From Mucor racemosus (lineage: Eukaryota; Mucoromycota; Mucoromycetes; Mucorales; Mucoraceae): a stretch of DNA of 64,000 bases. Both the position numbers and the translations under genes were made by a program. Below are positions 1-12,829 of this stretch, piece by piece (within the stretch, counting starts at the first letter, position 1; each line of letters begins with the position of its first letter). A model generated the notes under the pieces. That model ran no database searches. It was not told the DNA's origin and saw only the letters and a program-made list of their open reading frames with translations. Where the stretch lies: assembly GCA_027405735.1 (NCBI GenBank), contig JAPEHQ010000008.1:2108001-2172000 (forward strand), read 5' to 3'.

Positions 1-556
1 GTACACCGAATCTGGTCCAGAATCCAGGATCAATCAAACTGACAATTTCCATACGTTTTTTGAAGGTTTCGACAGATTCGTTTTGGAGATGATGAAGCAT
101 ACTACGGAACTGTTGACATGTTTAGTATGAAATAGCTATTTCTGTCATTTTAAGCCTACCTTTTCCATTGTACGTTCACGAAGTTCAGACTTTGAAATAT
201 CATGAATATCATCCATTTTAAATAAGGGATCTCTTTCTAATTCTTGCATAATTTTTTCTTTCAACTATGATAAATTCAGGGGTAATTAATATTTTGTAGT
301 TGTCGATAGCATTTCAATATATTACATCGGTTTGCTTTTGGCCGCCATCCATTAATAATGTTAATGCACGAATATCAAATGAGGCTTTTGCTCTTTCTTC
401 ATTCATGCTAGCAACAGGGCTGTTTAATAGAAATTGTCAGAATACATGCTTATTTCTAGATTTAACAAGATATATTTACTCGACAGCTTGAGCATGTTCT
501 TGTTCAGGTGTTAAATGCTGCTTTACAGCTTGAATTCTTTTTTGAGCAGATGACAT
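1..556 (-). CDS. Peroxisomal acyl-CoA oxidase, 5' part (runs off the left edge)
   Basis: Four exons fit in phase: 556-480, 419-326, 264-160 and 109-1, with the remainder beyond the window. The translation starts MSSAQKRIQAV and continues with an ERAKASFDIRALTLLMDGG stretch, then LIDPGFWTRFGV. Both are typical of the N-terminal alpha domain of fungal acyl-CoA oxidases, which carry out the FAD-dependent, H2O2-producing first step of peroxisomal beta-oxidation. Only about 118 residues of an expected ~680 are present, so the FAD-binding region and any C-terminal PTS1 signal cannot be seen. The start is the only ATG that precedes the family-like N-terminus. Introns are 50-61 bp with GTAAAT, GTAATA and GTAGGC donors. 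The family call rests on motif recognition and is fairly firm; the specific paralogue is unknown. Confidence 0.85.
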
Positions 557-1528
557 CTTTTTTTCGGTTTGTTTATAATTGAAAGGAAAAGAAGAAGAAG
601 AAAGAAGTTTTTTTCAAGAATAACGAACCTTTATATTTACTAAAAAAAAAAAGTTTGGCCAATCTTAACCACTGCATTTATCGCGGTTGGATTGACTAAG
701 ATTGAAAATTCCATATTTGGATCACAATTGCTGACATATTTGCTGTTCTTCCAACTTTGGATAGCACATTTGACTAACAAAATTCACATGAAAACATGTA
801 TTCTCGCTTGGTTGATATAGAAATAAGTAGCTATTTAATACAAGTTGCAAAAATCGAACTAATTCTAGTCAAAGGAAAGAAAAATCAATAAAAACAAAAA
901 AGATCTGATAAAAAGAATTGTGTGATTTACAAATCATTATGCACAAAAAAAGCACCTGAAAATCATAAGGATTTTTGTGGGGTAGTATAGAATAACTTTT
1001 TTTTTCCTTTTGACATGTAGTAATACCCCATAATTAGGGCTCTAACCCTTAGTCATAAACTGTATAACATGGAATTATGTACATGATTTACGCATTTTAT
1101 AATTTATAAATGGGAATTCTTTTTTTGGATCACCCTCATTCCTCTTATTCTACATTCGTTTGGTTTTTAAAGGATTTTCACGTCTCTTTGAGATAGTTTA
1201 TTATAAAAAAAATTGTGTTATCACAACTTTTGACATTTGAAATACATCTGCGTATTTTTTATTTTCGATAAAATCAAGTTGAGATTATTACTTGATTTAG
1301 TCAATTGTGCTAGTGTGTGATTATGACACATGCATAAAGAGTGGGTATGTAAATTCAGACATTATAAGCAATTGATTAAAAACAAAAAATATGCAAGAAT
1401 ACATTGCATATCAGTAATTTATTCTGGCATACTTTTTATCTTATCACTTGATTATAAACACATGTATAAATCATTTGAAATCATGAAAACGAAATAAAAC
1501 CTCATTTGAAACTATACATTTTATTGAA
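557..1528. other. Intergenic, AT-rich
   Basis: This lies between the start of the acyl-CoA oxidase gene and the 3' end of VPS8. It presumably contains the oxidase promoter (right of 557) and the VPS8 3' UTR (left of 1529). I see no convincing ORF, RNA gene or transposon ends. Confidence 0.5.
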
Positions 1529-4500
1529 TCAGGTTGCTTTTTCTTTACCTTTAAGAGTTTTGTTAGTAGGTAAGCTTTCCGTAGCAGATGAGTTTGTTGA
1601 GATTGGCGGTAAAATTGGTTTTGCTTGAGGATTACCATGCTGGCAAACAATACATTCTTGATTTGTACCAAGTTGTCTTTCCAAGCATTCCGTGTGAAAT
1701 CCATGACCACAATGGAATAAAACGTATCTTTTTTGTAATTGTTGTTGTTGTTGCTGTTGTTGTTCATCTTGTTCCTCTCCATCTTCCTTTTCTCCTTCTT
1801 GTTCTTCATCATCAAATCCCCATGCCAAAGAAGGTTGCAGTAAAGATAAATCTAATATATTGACACCGCAGATTTCACAAACAGCTCTACTTGGTCTCCA
1901 ACCTTTTCCTCTTTTTGTAACCATATCTTCAACACTACCAAACAAATCTCGATCAAATAATCGATTTGTCATTTCTAATAATTTGCCTTCATATTTGTAA
2001 GTGTCCAGCATACTCAAAAATATATCTCTAAAATCTGCAAATGTTGTTTCTCCTCTTGCTTGCGAATGAATCAGTTTCAATAATAAACGAGGTAATGATA
2101 CTTGTGGTGAGGTCGATAATAAAAGTGATGTTAAAATGGATTGTACAAATGATTTGTAAGCTGTTGTAATAAGCTGTCGAACTTCTAATGGTACGTTGTT
2201 GTTACTGTCTGTACCAAGTGCATTGTAAATATCAATTGATCCTTCAAAATATGCATCTAAAAGACGGAACCAAAGTGTTTCTACAAGATCATTTTGCACA
2301 AATTCTTCATCGTTATCATCTCCTGTCGAACTGTCTTCTCCTCCTCGACTTAATTCAGGTAGATTGTCATCATCAATTTCAGTTTGATATGTAGCAACAG
2401 TTGATATACTACTGCTTTCACATAATCTTGTACTAACTCTTAGGACACCATTAAGACCAATCAAGCAACTATTGATTGTGCTTTGCTCTTCAAATGTCCA
2501 ATTGGTTTCTGTACTAATGTGATCTTTAAGGATTTTGAGAATTGCCGCATTCTTATATTTGGCTACATCAAGCATCTTTTCCAATGCACCTTGAGTATTT
2601 CCGCTCTTTTCCATAATCCAAACAACTGCATCCATGACACCATATTTCTCACAGCTTTCTTGAACCTTATCAAGCGATATTGTATCATTCAATTTAGTGT
2701 TGAAGTAATTAAACACACCAGAAGGATCGAAACGACACATGAGTTCAATATAGCGTTCTTGAATTGCACCATCGACATGTGGAATATGAATTTCTTTGAT
2801 TAGACCTTGATGTACTTGATTTTCATCGTCTTCATCTTGTTCTTCATACGGTTCTAATAAACCTCTTAAATAAGAGAATAGACGTTTATCAGCTGTAACA
2901 TGATGTTCGTCATCATCAAATTCCTGATCTTCTTCTAATCGTCGAATTGCGTCGGCATGATCACCTTTCATGAAATTCTCGACTATATTGGCTGCTTTCT
3001 GTCCATCAGTCTCTACAAATTGGGAGATACGAATCATGAAAACTCGTTTGACCTCTTCTTTTTGTCGTTCATTGAGATCAGAAGAACTCAAAAGCTTTTG
3101 AACACAATCGAATACTTCTTCTCGACGTTCGTCATCTTTCAAATAGGCCTCCACTAATTTGCCGTATTTTTTGTCTCGACGGTAAACATCTTCCAATACT
3201 TTCCAAAATCCAGCGTCTTCATATAATCCAATAATTTGCTCTTGATTTCCAGGTGTATATACTGTTAATAGATTTTGTACAGCTTTTTCACGGTCAATGC
3301 GGGTGTTTGGATCATGATCTTCTGCTAATCTCACAAGAACTTTATGCAAAGTTTTGGGTGGTAGCAAGATAAATGTTGTATACATGTGAAGATTTGACGC
3401 TATAAACATGTAAAGTAAAATGATATTTTCATTTGATACATAATCATAGGTCGAGAAAGCATGATGATCATTAAATCCAGACGAAGATGAAGGCACAGTA
3501 ATGTGTAAATGATTGGGTGTTTGTCTGTTTGTGCTAAAAGATTGTACTGTTGAACCAGAAATAGATTGCTTGGGTCTAGGTGGAGGTAATGGCAAGCCGT
3601 TACCAGTTAAACCACCTCCCATTACATCCAACAAAGTGTTGACAATGATTTGACGAGAAATAACCTTACCAGGAACTTCATCTTCAAACTTGGAACTTAG
3701 GATATCTTCTCCACCATTCAACCAGGGATCTTCAAATGCAACTTCCATAGCTTCCAAAAATTTCTTTGTGTTGAAACGCAGTAATAATCGCAAATAAGGA
3801 TAAGTAGGCTCAGAGAATCCTTCATCATCATCTGCTGTCAAAACTAATTTACCACCTACAGGTGGCCAAACAACACAACGTCCAGAAAATACAAAAGAGT
3901 AAACAGCACTTCTAGCATCGCTTGCTTCATCAGAAGCTAATATAGTAGAACCTTCAGGGAAAGATTTGCCGGTCAAAATTAATTTAAGGTATTCAAACAA
4001 TTTCTCTGAATTTTGACGGTTATGCATATTTTGTTGATTATCACTGTTGGCTTCATCTCTGAGAACAGATCGGGTAACCTTGAGCATCTCTACTACAGGG
4101 CTCACATAATCATGCATACTCTTGTTCCATACGTACATCATAGCTTCATACATGCCTTCACGATGACACATACTAACAATCTGATCAATATCCAAATTAC
4201 GAGGGTTGACATGCCAAATAACCTGCTCCAATTCATCTAATAGTCGTTTTCTACTATAATGATCCACTAAATCTTTCATAATCGATGGTGGAACATCAGG
4301 TACTCTATCCTCCACGATACAAGGTTCCAATACTTCCAAAAAGATACCCTTGACATTATTCTCTGCAAATCTTTCATATACAGTATCAAAGAGAAACGCT
4401 GTATTTTTCATGCTAAGGCAAGCTTCGACACATCCTTGAGCCAAATTTCGAAAGACTACAGTTTCACCACCAGCGACTTCATCTGCCATTCCTTCATAGG

Positions 4501-7500
4501 TCCTTTTAGATGAGAATGTATAGTTTAAAGAAGCAATTAAAATTTCCATCAAGCTTTCACCTACAAGAGCCTTTCTTGCCTTTTCTTCTTCAGGTAAACC
4601 AAGGACAGTTTGGATGCCAATACCATTGTAAAAGGATGTTGCTAGCTCAATTGTTTCTAAAAGATCGCCTGCTTGTCCTAATGCTAAAATTCGGTCTTTC
4701 CAGGATAACAATGTTCCCATGTAAATTTGGTTCATGCCCAACAAAAATATCTTTCCTTTGTATCCCTTGACGGAGCCAAAGTAAGCCATTTCTACTGATT
4801 TCAATAGGCTAGAGTTCTCTGGTGAATCAACTGTCAGGTTTGCTGCATCAACCACTAGATCTTTCAAAGGAGCATTGAACCAATCATGATATACTAATTG
4901 TTTGGTACGAATACTAGTGTGTTGTGTCTCGATCATATTTTTGGGGTCAAACAGAATCATCTCTTCGTTTGGTGTAAACAAGACTAAAATCTACATGCAT
5001 AAAGTTTAGTAAAGCTACACAATAACATGTCATTGAATTAAACATACTTGTCTGTTGATCCATTGCACGCCAACGATAGCTTCCTTACATTTCCATTCGC
5101 CAATCTTTACAAATTCTAAATTGGTACCTTTTTTATTGGGTTTGGGAAGAGGTGTTGCAGGTACTCTCGGACCACGGCCATTGGTGTGCGATTGTTTAAC
5201 ATCTTGGTTATTGCTAACACTGACACGAAGGATGAAGAGATGATTTCCCCAAGCAAATGCTAGCATTGGATCAGAAGAAGCTAATTGATCTTTACTTTTT
5301 GGTGCTTCTTTATTTCCATTATGTCCCAATTTGATGGAAGGTAACCATGCCAAACAACCAGAAAGTGGCTCAATGTTTGCTTTCGATCTATCATCTGCAT
5401 CAACCGCATGATCTGGATGAGCTACCATTTTGGGTTTTAAGAATTTATACATGGTTTGTGGTGAAGGCTTCAAACCAACGATGATCATCTATAACAAATT
5501 TAGTATCATTAATTTTCATATTCATATCTAAATTTTACCTTGTATGGTGTTAGTAACGCAACAAGACCAAAATTTTCTGCTGGATGGGGTATCTGACCAA
5601 GAGGCAATGGCTGCATTGCAAAAACAGTACTGGGTCTTCTAGGTTTTGGTAACGCAGATGGTGATTGAAGTCTTAATCTAGCATTAGCAGCTAGAGTTTG
5701 AGCTCTTTGTATTTCAGGTGTTAAGGAAAGGTTTTGATAACGACCCAATATACGAGTTGTATCAACTGCATTGACCATAATAACTTTATATAAAGCGTGA
5801 TAAAACGCCATGCCTTGATCATCCCCTGAAACAATATCTGTCTTTTTAACACCAACAAATCCAATATGCAAAATGGAGGATCCTTTGACATGGCCTTCTT
5901 TACGAGGTACTTGTTGCTGTGGTGTAGATAATGCGCCAACAACTTGACTTGCTGAGATGGGATCAATAGTACGTATAGGATAAGAAGGCTTTCTGATATC
6001 CCAGACAACGATATATCCCTGAGAATGTCCGCAAGCGATTGTCGTATGATCTGCAGACACTGCTAAAGATGTTACGGATCCTAATTCAATGGCTTTTTAA
6101 AAGGTAAATGTTAATTTACATCTAATTGCTTTTCAATTTGTTCCAAGTATACCTCTTGTGCTATCACCAAGTATGCATTTGAGATTTTGAGAGTAATCAT
6201 AAACAAATACTAAGCTTCGTGTCGTACCAATTGCCAAAACACCACTAGCTACCATAACTGAAATTAAACCACTTTCCTTTTTTATGGCATCCGAGTATAG
6301 CTGACTCGAGATTTTAGATAATGGCATCCATTTGAAAGCTTCCCATGGCTCAATGTTATCTTTTCCATATGTCGAACTATCCGTATCTAAGATATCAAAT
6401 GAAGATTGTGCAGAAGCAGAAGCAGAAGCAGAAGCAGAGGTAGAATCACCTGTTGATGATCCTAAACGCTGTTTTAACATTTGACTACTTACTGGCGATG
6501 ATAATGACAATTGTGAACCGGTTCTACGTGGTGAGGAACTCGATAAAAATGATGGTGTTCCAGGTGAAGTTTTTGATATTTCTGAAGCAGAATCCTACAT
6601 TTAAGTTTAGCAAAGTTGTTGAATGTGTTGTATAGATGAGTAACATCCTTACAAAATTGAGTAAACTCGAGTCTGCATCATTAAATGTATCAGAATAACC
6701 TTCTTCTTCCTCATCTGATGACTCGTTTAGAATGCTCTCGAGACTTAAATAATTGGCTTTTTTTTTTTTTTTTTTTTGTATTGCATTAGTACAATGCTTG
6801 CACGCAATCCCTCACGCACACATCATTACTCACCTTTCTTTACAAATTCTTCATACAGTCCAATCTCTTTTGAAATGTCATCCAATAAATTAATCACTTT
6901 TTGCTTTTTCTTTTCTCCAATGTTATGTTGAGTCATACTGTTAACAAGTGGACCACCGTTCAAATGGATATATAAATCATCACGAATCTTATACAATCCA
7001 TTGAGGCTTGTTTGAATGATAGTATCAGATACAACTGGTAAATCCAGTTCGGGTATTCGATGTGCATGAAACTTTTGTTCTAATAAAGTTAATGAAGGCA
7101 CACCGTTAATAAGACGAGTTTGATATGGCACAGCATCTAAAACTTTGGATAAAGGATCTGGTTGAATACGATCAAATGGCTTCGGTGACATGAGAGGTTG
7201 ATTTGAAAAGGTTGATTGAAGAGGGGTATTTGGTCTAGAGAAATCAAAAAGTTAGGCAGCGTTCTCTTTTTGAATAAATATAATCTTTGCATACATGGAA
7301 TAATCAGAATTTATAGATTGAGATCTTCTATGGCTCATGAACGTTTTCAAGTTTGCCAGGTATTTATCTGCTAACGAGCGGTCTTCTAAGGCAGCTCGTA
7401 AATCTTCAGGAAGTTCAGCAGTAGCAGCATTAAGGTCAATATCGATATGGTTTAATAAGTCATCTTCATCCTCAGAACTTTCCTCAAGTACTTGCTTTAG

Positions 7501-7617
7501 TAAAGCATCATAATCTCTACGAAAGGTAGTGGTACTGATGCTTGGTTCCATAGCAGGAGGAAGACCCAAACTATCGTTATTTGCAGTATCGTTTGATTTT
7601 TTGTTATCTGGATTCAT
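1529..7617 (-). CDS. VPS8: Vps8, CORVET tethering-complex subunit (WD40 propeller plus C-terminal RING)
   Basis: Seven exons join in phase: 7617-7295, 7234-6834, 6756-6653, 6594-6153, 6092-5539, 5488-5048 and 4990-1529, giving about 1908 residues. Vps8 is the Rab5-binding subunit of CORVET, which tethers endosomes for fusion. Residues ~423-750 show WD40-like strands (IACGHSQGYIVVWDIRKP). The long last exon is alpha-solenoid (CLH-like). The C-terminus (about residues 1830-1890) has a RING with CEIC, CGHGFHTEC and CIVC cysteine/histidine pairs, preceded by an acidic and poly-Q insert. The N-terminus (about residues 1-100) carries an acidic, low-complexity leader. The protein is longer than yeast Vps8 (1274 residues). 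Two introns end in A-rich rather than T-rich acceptors, one after about 20 A. The ATG at 7617 is the first in frame. Confidence 0.9.
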
Positions 7618-8850
7618 TTAGTTTGGAGAAAGCTATAAGAACTTTTTTTTACTTGAAAATATTGCTGGTGTGCCAGATTTTGGTGACAAGATATAAGAAT
7701 TATGTATATATTTATATATTTATGGTAATATAAAATCAAGGAAACAAAAAAAAAAAAAAAAAAGAGAAAAAGAAGGAGAAAGGGAAGGAAGGAAGGAAGG
7801 AAGGAAGGAGTTGTAAAAAGTAACCAAGAGGTATAAAGCTCAAACAGAAAAAAAGAGGGGCCCTTTTACCTAAAGTGCGTGTGCTTATATTTGTCTACTA
7901 TTTATGTGTAGCAGCGATAAATGCCCTCTTTTTTTCATTAGTTGCAACGCGGAGCACAACGCAAAAAAGAAAACAAACATCCACCTGATTCTCCTTTTGT
8001 GTAACAAATGCACGCTTGACTTTCTTCCTATTAATTACGTTTTATGTTGCGCTACTGAAGTACATACATAAACAATAGTCTATATTTATGCTAAAATAGA
8101 GAGAACCAACAAAATAGATTCGATTCATTAAAAACGTACTAGGAAAGCCGCTATTTTTACATGAGTTTTAGCATGCAAAATTACACTTGAAAAAAATCGC
8201 TAGAAGCGAAACAAAAGATACGAAACCGTAGATTTGCTAATACTTCTTGGCGATTCAGGTACGCAGACAACATGCGATGTACAATAAACCATAATATCTT
8301 TAAGTAGTTGTATAGTATACAGTTGAAAGTATAAAATAAAAGAATTTGTGCTGTTTCGAAATGCATACTCGTTCAATGTTATGTGCGATATGTACCTTGA
8401 AACTCGCCATATTTTTTCTGCTGCATAACAACCAAACACAACAATAATATCAGTGCAAAATTCAGGCAAAATCAAATATAATTATCAAATGCAGGGTCAA
8501 TTTATGTTGCTTATTGTGTGTTATGCGCAAATTGCATTGATTAGATGATGAGAAAGAATAGAAAATACAGAATTATTTTTTCAGTTGTTTTATTTTTTTA
8601 AGCAAAAGAAGAGTTTCTTTTATATGCGTGTGCTAAACTCCTTCAAGGACAGCTGTTAGCTAACAACGTCAAGATATGATATATATTCGAGAAATCAATT
8701 TCGAGCCATTATTTGATTTTGTAAGGTTTTTTCAAAGTATCTGAAACAGCCCATACAAATTTTGTGAAGAAAATGTGCATTATCATTTTCTCAGCCTCAC
8801 AAGAACTCGGGGAGGCTAAGTCTTTTCAATTATGTTAAGATACCCTAGAC
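7618..8850. other. VPS8 promoter and AT-rich spacer
   Basis: It contains an A-run near 7743-7762 followed by a GGAA/GAAGG purine tract to about 7810 (plus strand), immediately upstream of VPS8, which is plausible promoter low-complexity sequence. Beyond it I see short unrelated ORFs only. Confidence 0.4.
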
Positions 8851-9010
8851 GTATCTACCATTGCAGCAGGAGCTCATTTCAATCCATTTTTGTCGAAAGC
8901 TGATATGTTTACTGGACTTTACAAGTGGAAACAGCGGGTAACCAACTTGCTCAAACTTATCGAATGCACAATGGCCGATGGAAGCTGAAACTTGGAGTAC
9001 CTGATTAAAG
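8850..9010 (+). pseudogene. Degenerate coding-like block, possibly from an inositol-monophosphatase-type gene
   Basis: Read on the plus strand this gives DTLDVSTIAAGAHFNPF, which aligns by eye with SALEVSAIATGGRLDSY at about 56735-56795 and with the minus strand near 16850-16910. The pattern (L-D/E-V-S-x-I-A-x-G-x) resembles the C-terminal GSALD...A.G..D.Y motif of inositol monophosphatases, but the downstream residues do not follow that family. Stops interrupt it. The relationship between the three blocks is visible; the family name is tentative. Confidence 0.3.
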
Positions 9011-9393
9011 AGTGTAATACTGAATATGTGTAGCAATTATTCAAATATATTTTTATTTAAAGATATTACTTAATTGGATAAGTATCCACAGAAATCGTAA
9101 TATTATTAGAAGCTACTAGGATCAAAATTTGTCGATATAGGGTTATTTTTGCCGATTTTTTACGATGGTAAAAGTAGATTTGATATGGTTATCATATTTT
9201 GTCGCTCAATATTGCGTTGAATTACATCAAATCTTCAAATATGGTGTATCTCACGTCTATGGGCAATTGATATCTGTTCGAAAATAGACGAATGAATATC
9301 AGAGTATAAGCGCACTGGTTTAACATTGACCAAGATAGACCTAAAATCGGTTGTAAAAAATTAAGTAACTAAATTTAGTTATTACTTTTTGTA

Positions 9394-10612
9394 TTCACAA
9401 GATACGTCTAGTTGTTTGCTACTCTGCATTTTTTGTTTTAGCAAAAAATATTGCTTTTTCGTCGAGATAATCAAAATAATAGGGACTTATCATAGCTTAA
9501 AACCTATCATCACGGGTTCCAAAATTTATTTTAAAAAATGGACGAAAAATGATGAAAAAAAGAAAATCGTTTAATGGCTCATGAGCTGCAAAGTAAGTCG
9601 ACTTAGTAAATTAAATAGTTTTTGTACAGTTTTAAATTCTGCATCCATCTAAATAAAATTTAAACAAACATTTTACATTAAATTTTGCGTAAAATGCAAT
9701 TGAAATTATGGAGGTTTTTTGAAGATACACATCACTTTTCATAAACATATTTAAAATATAACTAATGTAGATAATGCGCCAAAACATTATCTATCGATCG
9801 AGCTATTGAGGAATCTTCTACCTGCATTTTTCGTAGAGAAAACAAGATTTTTGTCCAAATTTTTTCAGATTCAGAATTTAGGATGAGGGTATATAAGGGA
9901 AAAATGGAAGCTAGAAATGAAAGTATATTTTTGTACACATTTTTGAGGATATCTCCACGAAAAATCAATATCTTTAAAAAAACTAAATTGGATCCGGGAG
10001 AGCTCAATGAGCTTGATGACATGAGGCAAAAAAAAACTGCTACTCAATTTCACAAATATTTTGAAATTTACTACAAAAATGTCAAAAAAATGGAAAAAAA
10101 TAAAAGTGCTCAGAATTTTTTTATACTGAAATATGTTATAAAGCGCTTTAAAACAAGTAAGTTTTATTATTAAAAAGTGTTAGTATAGCTTAATTTTTTC
10201 TGGAGATATGAAGCCTCAAAGTTTTCAATCTTTTAGCAGTGAAATACGCGTAAAAAATCTAAAACATTAGTACTGAAAAATTAATACCAACTGCAAAAAA
10301 TAGGATATTTCCGGATACTTATTTTTGAATCAAAGGTGAGCATCTCACGTACATTGGCATATAATTTTTTCTTGGTGCTATTTAGTGAAAACAAAAAGTA
10401 GAGCAGGAATAGAAAATGAGACACATTTTTAAGAAAAAAGCAGTGAATTTTACGCGTTTTTGAGTCTTTCGTGACATATAGAATAAATTTAGGAATAGAT
10501 AAGATAATACAATCAATTTATATCTATTTAGTAATGTATAGTATATATCCTAAAAAATGTTTATTATGAGGTTCGTTATAGAAAGAAGGCATACTCCGAT
10601 TTTGAAGATTGA
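9394..10612 (+). repeat. Z repeat, copy 1
   Basis: About 1.2 kb that recurs in direct orientation at 23098-24525 at roughly 85-90% identity by eye, and in diverged, inverted form at 35945-36500. It opens with a short hairpin-forming stretch (TTTTTTG...CAAAAAA, about 9429-9450). It ends near a CTCCGATTTT motif shared with copy 2. An internal ORF around 9883-10173 is only partly conserved in copy 2, so coding capacity is doubtful. No terminal inverted repeat or target duplication was found. Confidence 0.7.
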
Positions 10613-11340
10613 AGCTACAGTATGAAATTTTTTTTTGAAAATTCAAGTTTAATATTAAAATTCGTTTTATCTTATCGAGCGTAGTTTCTTTGTATACTAC
10701 AGCAAGTCAAAATAGGTTGTGAAGGACAGAACGAACAAAATAAATTGTACTTTGTTTTATTGGTTAATTAGTAAGAAAAATAATTACCTAAATACCATAG
10801 AGTGTGATTGTTTGGCTTCTGCATGCATAGAAAAAAATCTAAAAACCATTTTTTATTATATATACTGTATTAACAGATATTGTTTTCCTGCGAAGATCGG
10901 ACGAGATCTAGTATTTTTAACATTGATGACTGTAACTTTTATAGATTATAAAAATTTCGTTGTTATTATATATATATATATACACGTTTTATCTACTACT
11001 AAATCTTTGTACATATACGTAGCGCTATTTTGTATCTACTAACTATATGTTTACTGGAAACTCCAGTTATATTTTCAAGTGAAATAAAGCCAGCTTTTGC
11101 ATTATTGTATACGTAACTAGCATAATTACATGATATACAGCAAAAATAACAGATTTGTCTTTATATTTCGGTCTGGAATAAAGATTTTTTTGTAAACCAA
11201 ATTGCTACTGATACTCAGCAAATAGCAGCATTATATACCAAAGAAAAAAATATGGTCAAATTACTCAATATTGCACAAATTAATAAAAATAAAATAACAA
11301 ATAAGTACAAGGATGGCAATTAAAAAAACAAACATAGAGG
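10613..11340. other. AT-rich spacer inside the first transposon island
   Basis: I see no recognisable gene, repeat family or terminal motif beyond low-complexity AT sequence (a TA run near 10968-10983). Confidence 0.4.
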
Positions 11341-11341
11341 G

Positions 11342-11488
11342 GAAGTTTGTCCTAGTTGCTAGACTTATGCGCTTTACAGCTAGTTCAAACGGAGAGGTTG
11401 TGGGTTCAAAACTCGTGTAAACAGATTTTCTTTAGAACTTGTGTTTGCCGGGCTAGAAGCGCAGCTAATCACCCCCTCGCTTTTTTTT
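11342..11488 (+). ncRNA. tRNA-like/SINE-like unit with Pol III box motifs
   Basis: An A-box-like stretch (TAGTTGCTAGACTTATGC) is followed about 40 nt later by a B-box-like TGGGTTCAAAACTCG (about 11401-11415). A T8 run, a potential Pol III terminator, lies at 11481-11488. I could not close an acceptor stem, so this is more likely a tRNA-derived SINE head or tRNA relic than a functional tRNA gene. Confidence 0.35.
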
Positions 11489-11563
11489 CGTTTTACCTTT
11501 CTATGCGCAGCTTTCAAAAGACTAGCAATTGTCGTCTTCTTTTCCCGATTCTAGTATTGTTAG

Positions 11564-12400
11564 TGTCGTATATTTTCAGGATTGATAAATAGTACTTAAA
11601 AAAGAATACAATTATAAAAGAATGAGTAATTAATCAGTTCTTCAACTGTATAATAAAAACAAGATATCCTTTATTTAGATGTAAAAGTATGGCCTTTTAT
11701 ATTGATTTGACATTGAGATCCTGAGATGTAATTTAAGGCACTATTGAACCATTGGATCTGTTTGATAGTAATCTATGGATTGGAATGGATTAATCATAAT
11801 TTAACCGTTCTTGCAGAGCTTGCAAGTTGTCTTGTTTCAATGCTGCGCTACATATGCTTGGATGTTGATTTGATAACTACTTGATTGGTTAACTGCTGGG
11901 ATGAAATAATGTGGTGTCATAATTGAGGTCAAAGCGTTCTTGGTAATTACTGGATTAAACTTGGTACGCTAGGGGTTTCTTATATCCGATATCAAGACTT
12001 GCACTTCAATACATGTCGTAGTCAATAGATTGTAAGATGTATTGATACTGTATGTCATTTCTCACTTCTTATACTACTACTAGGAGAAATGTGGTTTGCT
12101 GGTTTGCTTCAGTGAAGCTTCCCAAACTATATATAAAGATGCTAAATATATAATAGATGAAAGAAAGCTTATTTATTAAAAGGATTCAAGGGATGTGAAA
12201 TATATATCATCGTAATTCGACCACGTCACTACTAATCTATCACCATAACTATATACTGCTAACCAATCTATTGCCATAGCAATAGCAGGTGAACAGCATC
12301 TACTACTCACACTACATTTCATAAACATTCAACTAGACACATATTCCATCATGACATGTAGAAGGTGATAGTGTATGATACTAGTAGGTGGAATACAACA
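11564..12400 (+). mobile_element. Solo LTR, family A (copy 1), interrupted by a nested LTR
   Basis: It begins TGTCGTATATTTTCAGG and ends GGAATACAACA, flanked by the 5-bp direct repeat GTTAG (11559-11563 and 12401-12405), as expected of an LTR insertion. Without the nested 304-bp element plus its 4-bp duplication it is about 529 bp. Related copies lie at 16929-17479, 21823-22843 (inverted) and 56175-56717 (inverted). No gag-pol sequence adjoins it. Orientation of transcription is not established. Confidence 0.75.
12053..12356. mobile_element. Nested solo LTR, family D
   Basis: It starts TGTCAT and ends ATGACA, flanked by TGTA on both sides (12049-12052, 12357-12360). The three other family-A copies lack it and run straight from GATACTG to TAGAAG or its equivalent, so the empty site is visible. 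An internal TATATAAAG could be a promoter TATA element. Confidence 0.75.
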
Positions 12401-12563
12401 GTTAGTGCTATTTTGGAAATCCATTTCTTTTATGAATATCTTATTTTACAAGCACAAGAGAGACACATTCTGCACGTAATGATTTAATAGTGTAAACTGT
12501 ATTGTAGACCTACTACTGTCTGTATATTTTGATTTTGATTTTCATTCAGTAAATAACAAATAG

Positions 12564-12808
12564 TGTTATGTCAATATCATATCCTAGGTCGCACATTCAA
12601 GGTCGCAGTCAATATTCGGTATTATAGTAAATCAACAGGTGTACACGTTGATTCACATGCGTCTTAGTAAATTGGTGTAATGTTCTTAGATAGTAATTCT
12701 GTGTAATAGTTATAATGAAAAGTATATAAATACATCCTCTGGATGTATTGTTAATAAAAAGTGTAATATTTTGGCAAGATTATTTCTTAAGACCGTTTTG
12801 ACATTTCA
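12564..12808. mobile_element. Solo LTR, family G
   Basis: A 245-bp unit starting TGTTATGTC and ending GACATTTCA, flanked by the 5-bp direct repeat AATAG (12559-12563 and 12809-12813). It contains an AGTATATAAATACATCC TATA-like stretch. I found no second copy in the window, so the call rests on the ends and the target duplication. Confidence 0.6.
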
Positions 12809-12829
12809 AATAGAGTATTACTAATGAAT

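Noticed and set aside
9883..10173. 96-codon ORF in Z copy 1 as a gene
   Set aside because: Copy 2 breaks the frame downstream, Z copy 3 does not preserve it, and the composition is that of AT-rich noncoding sequence.
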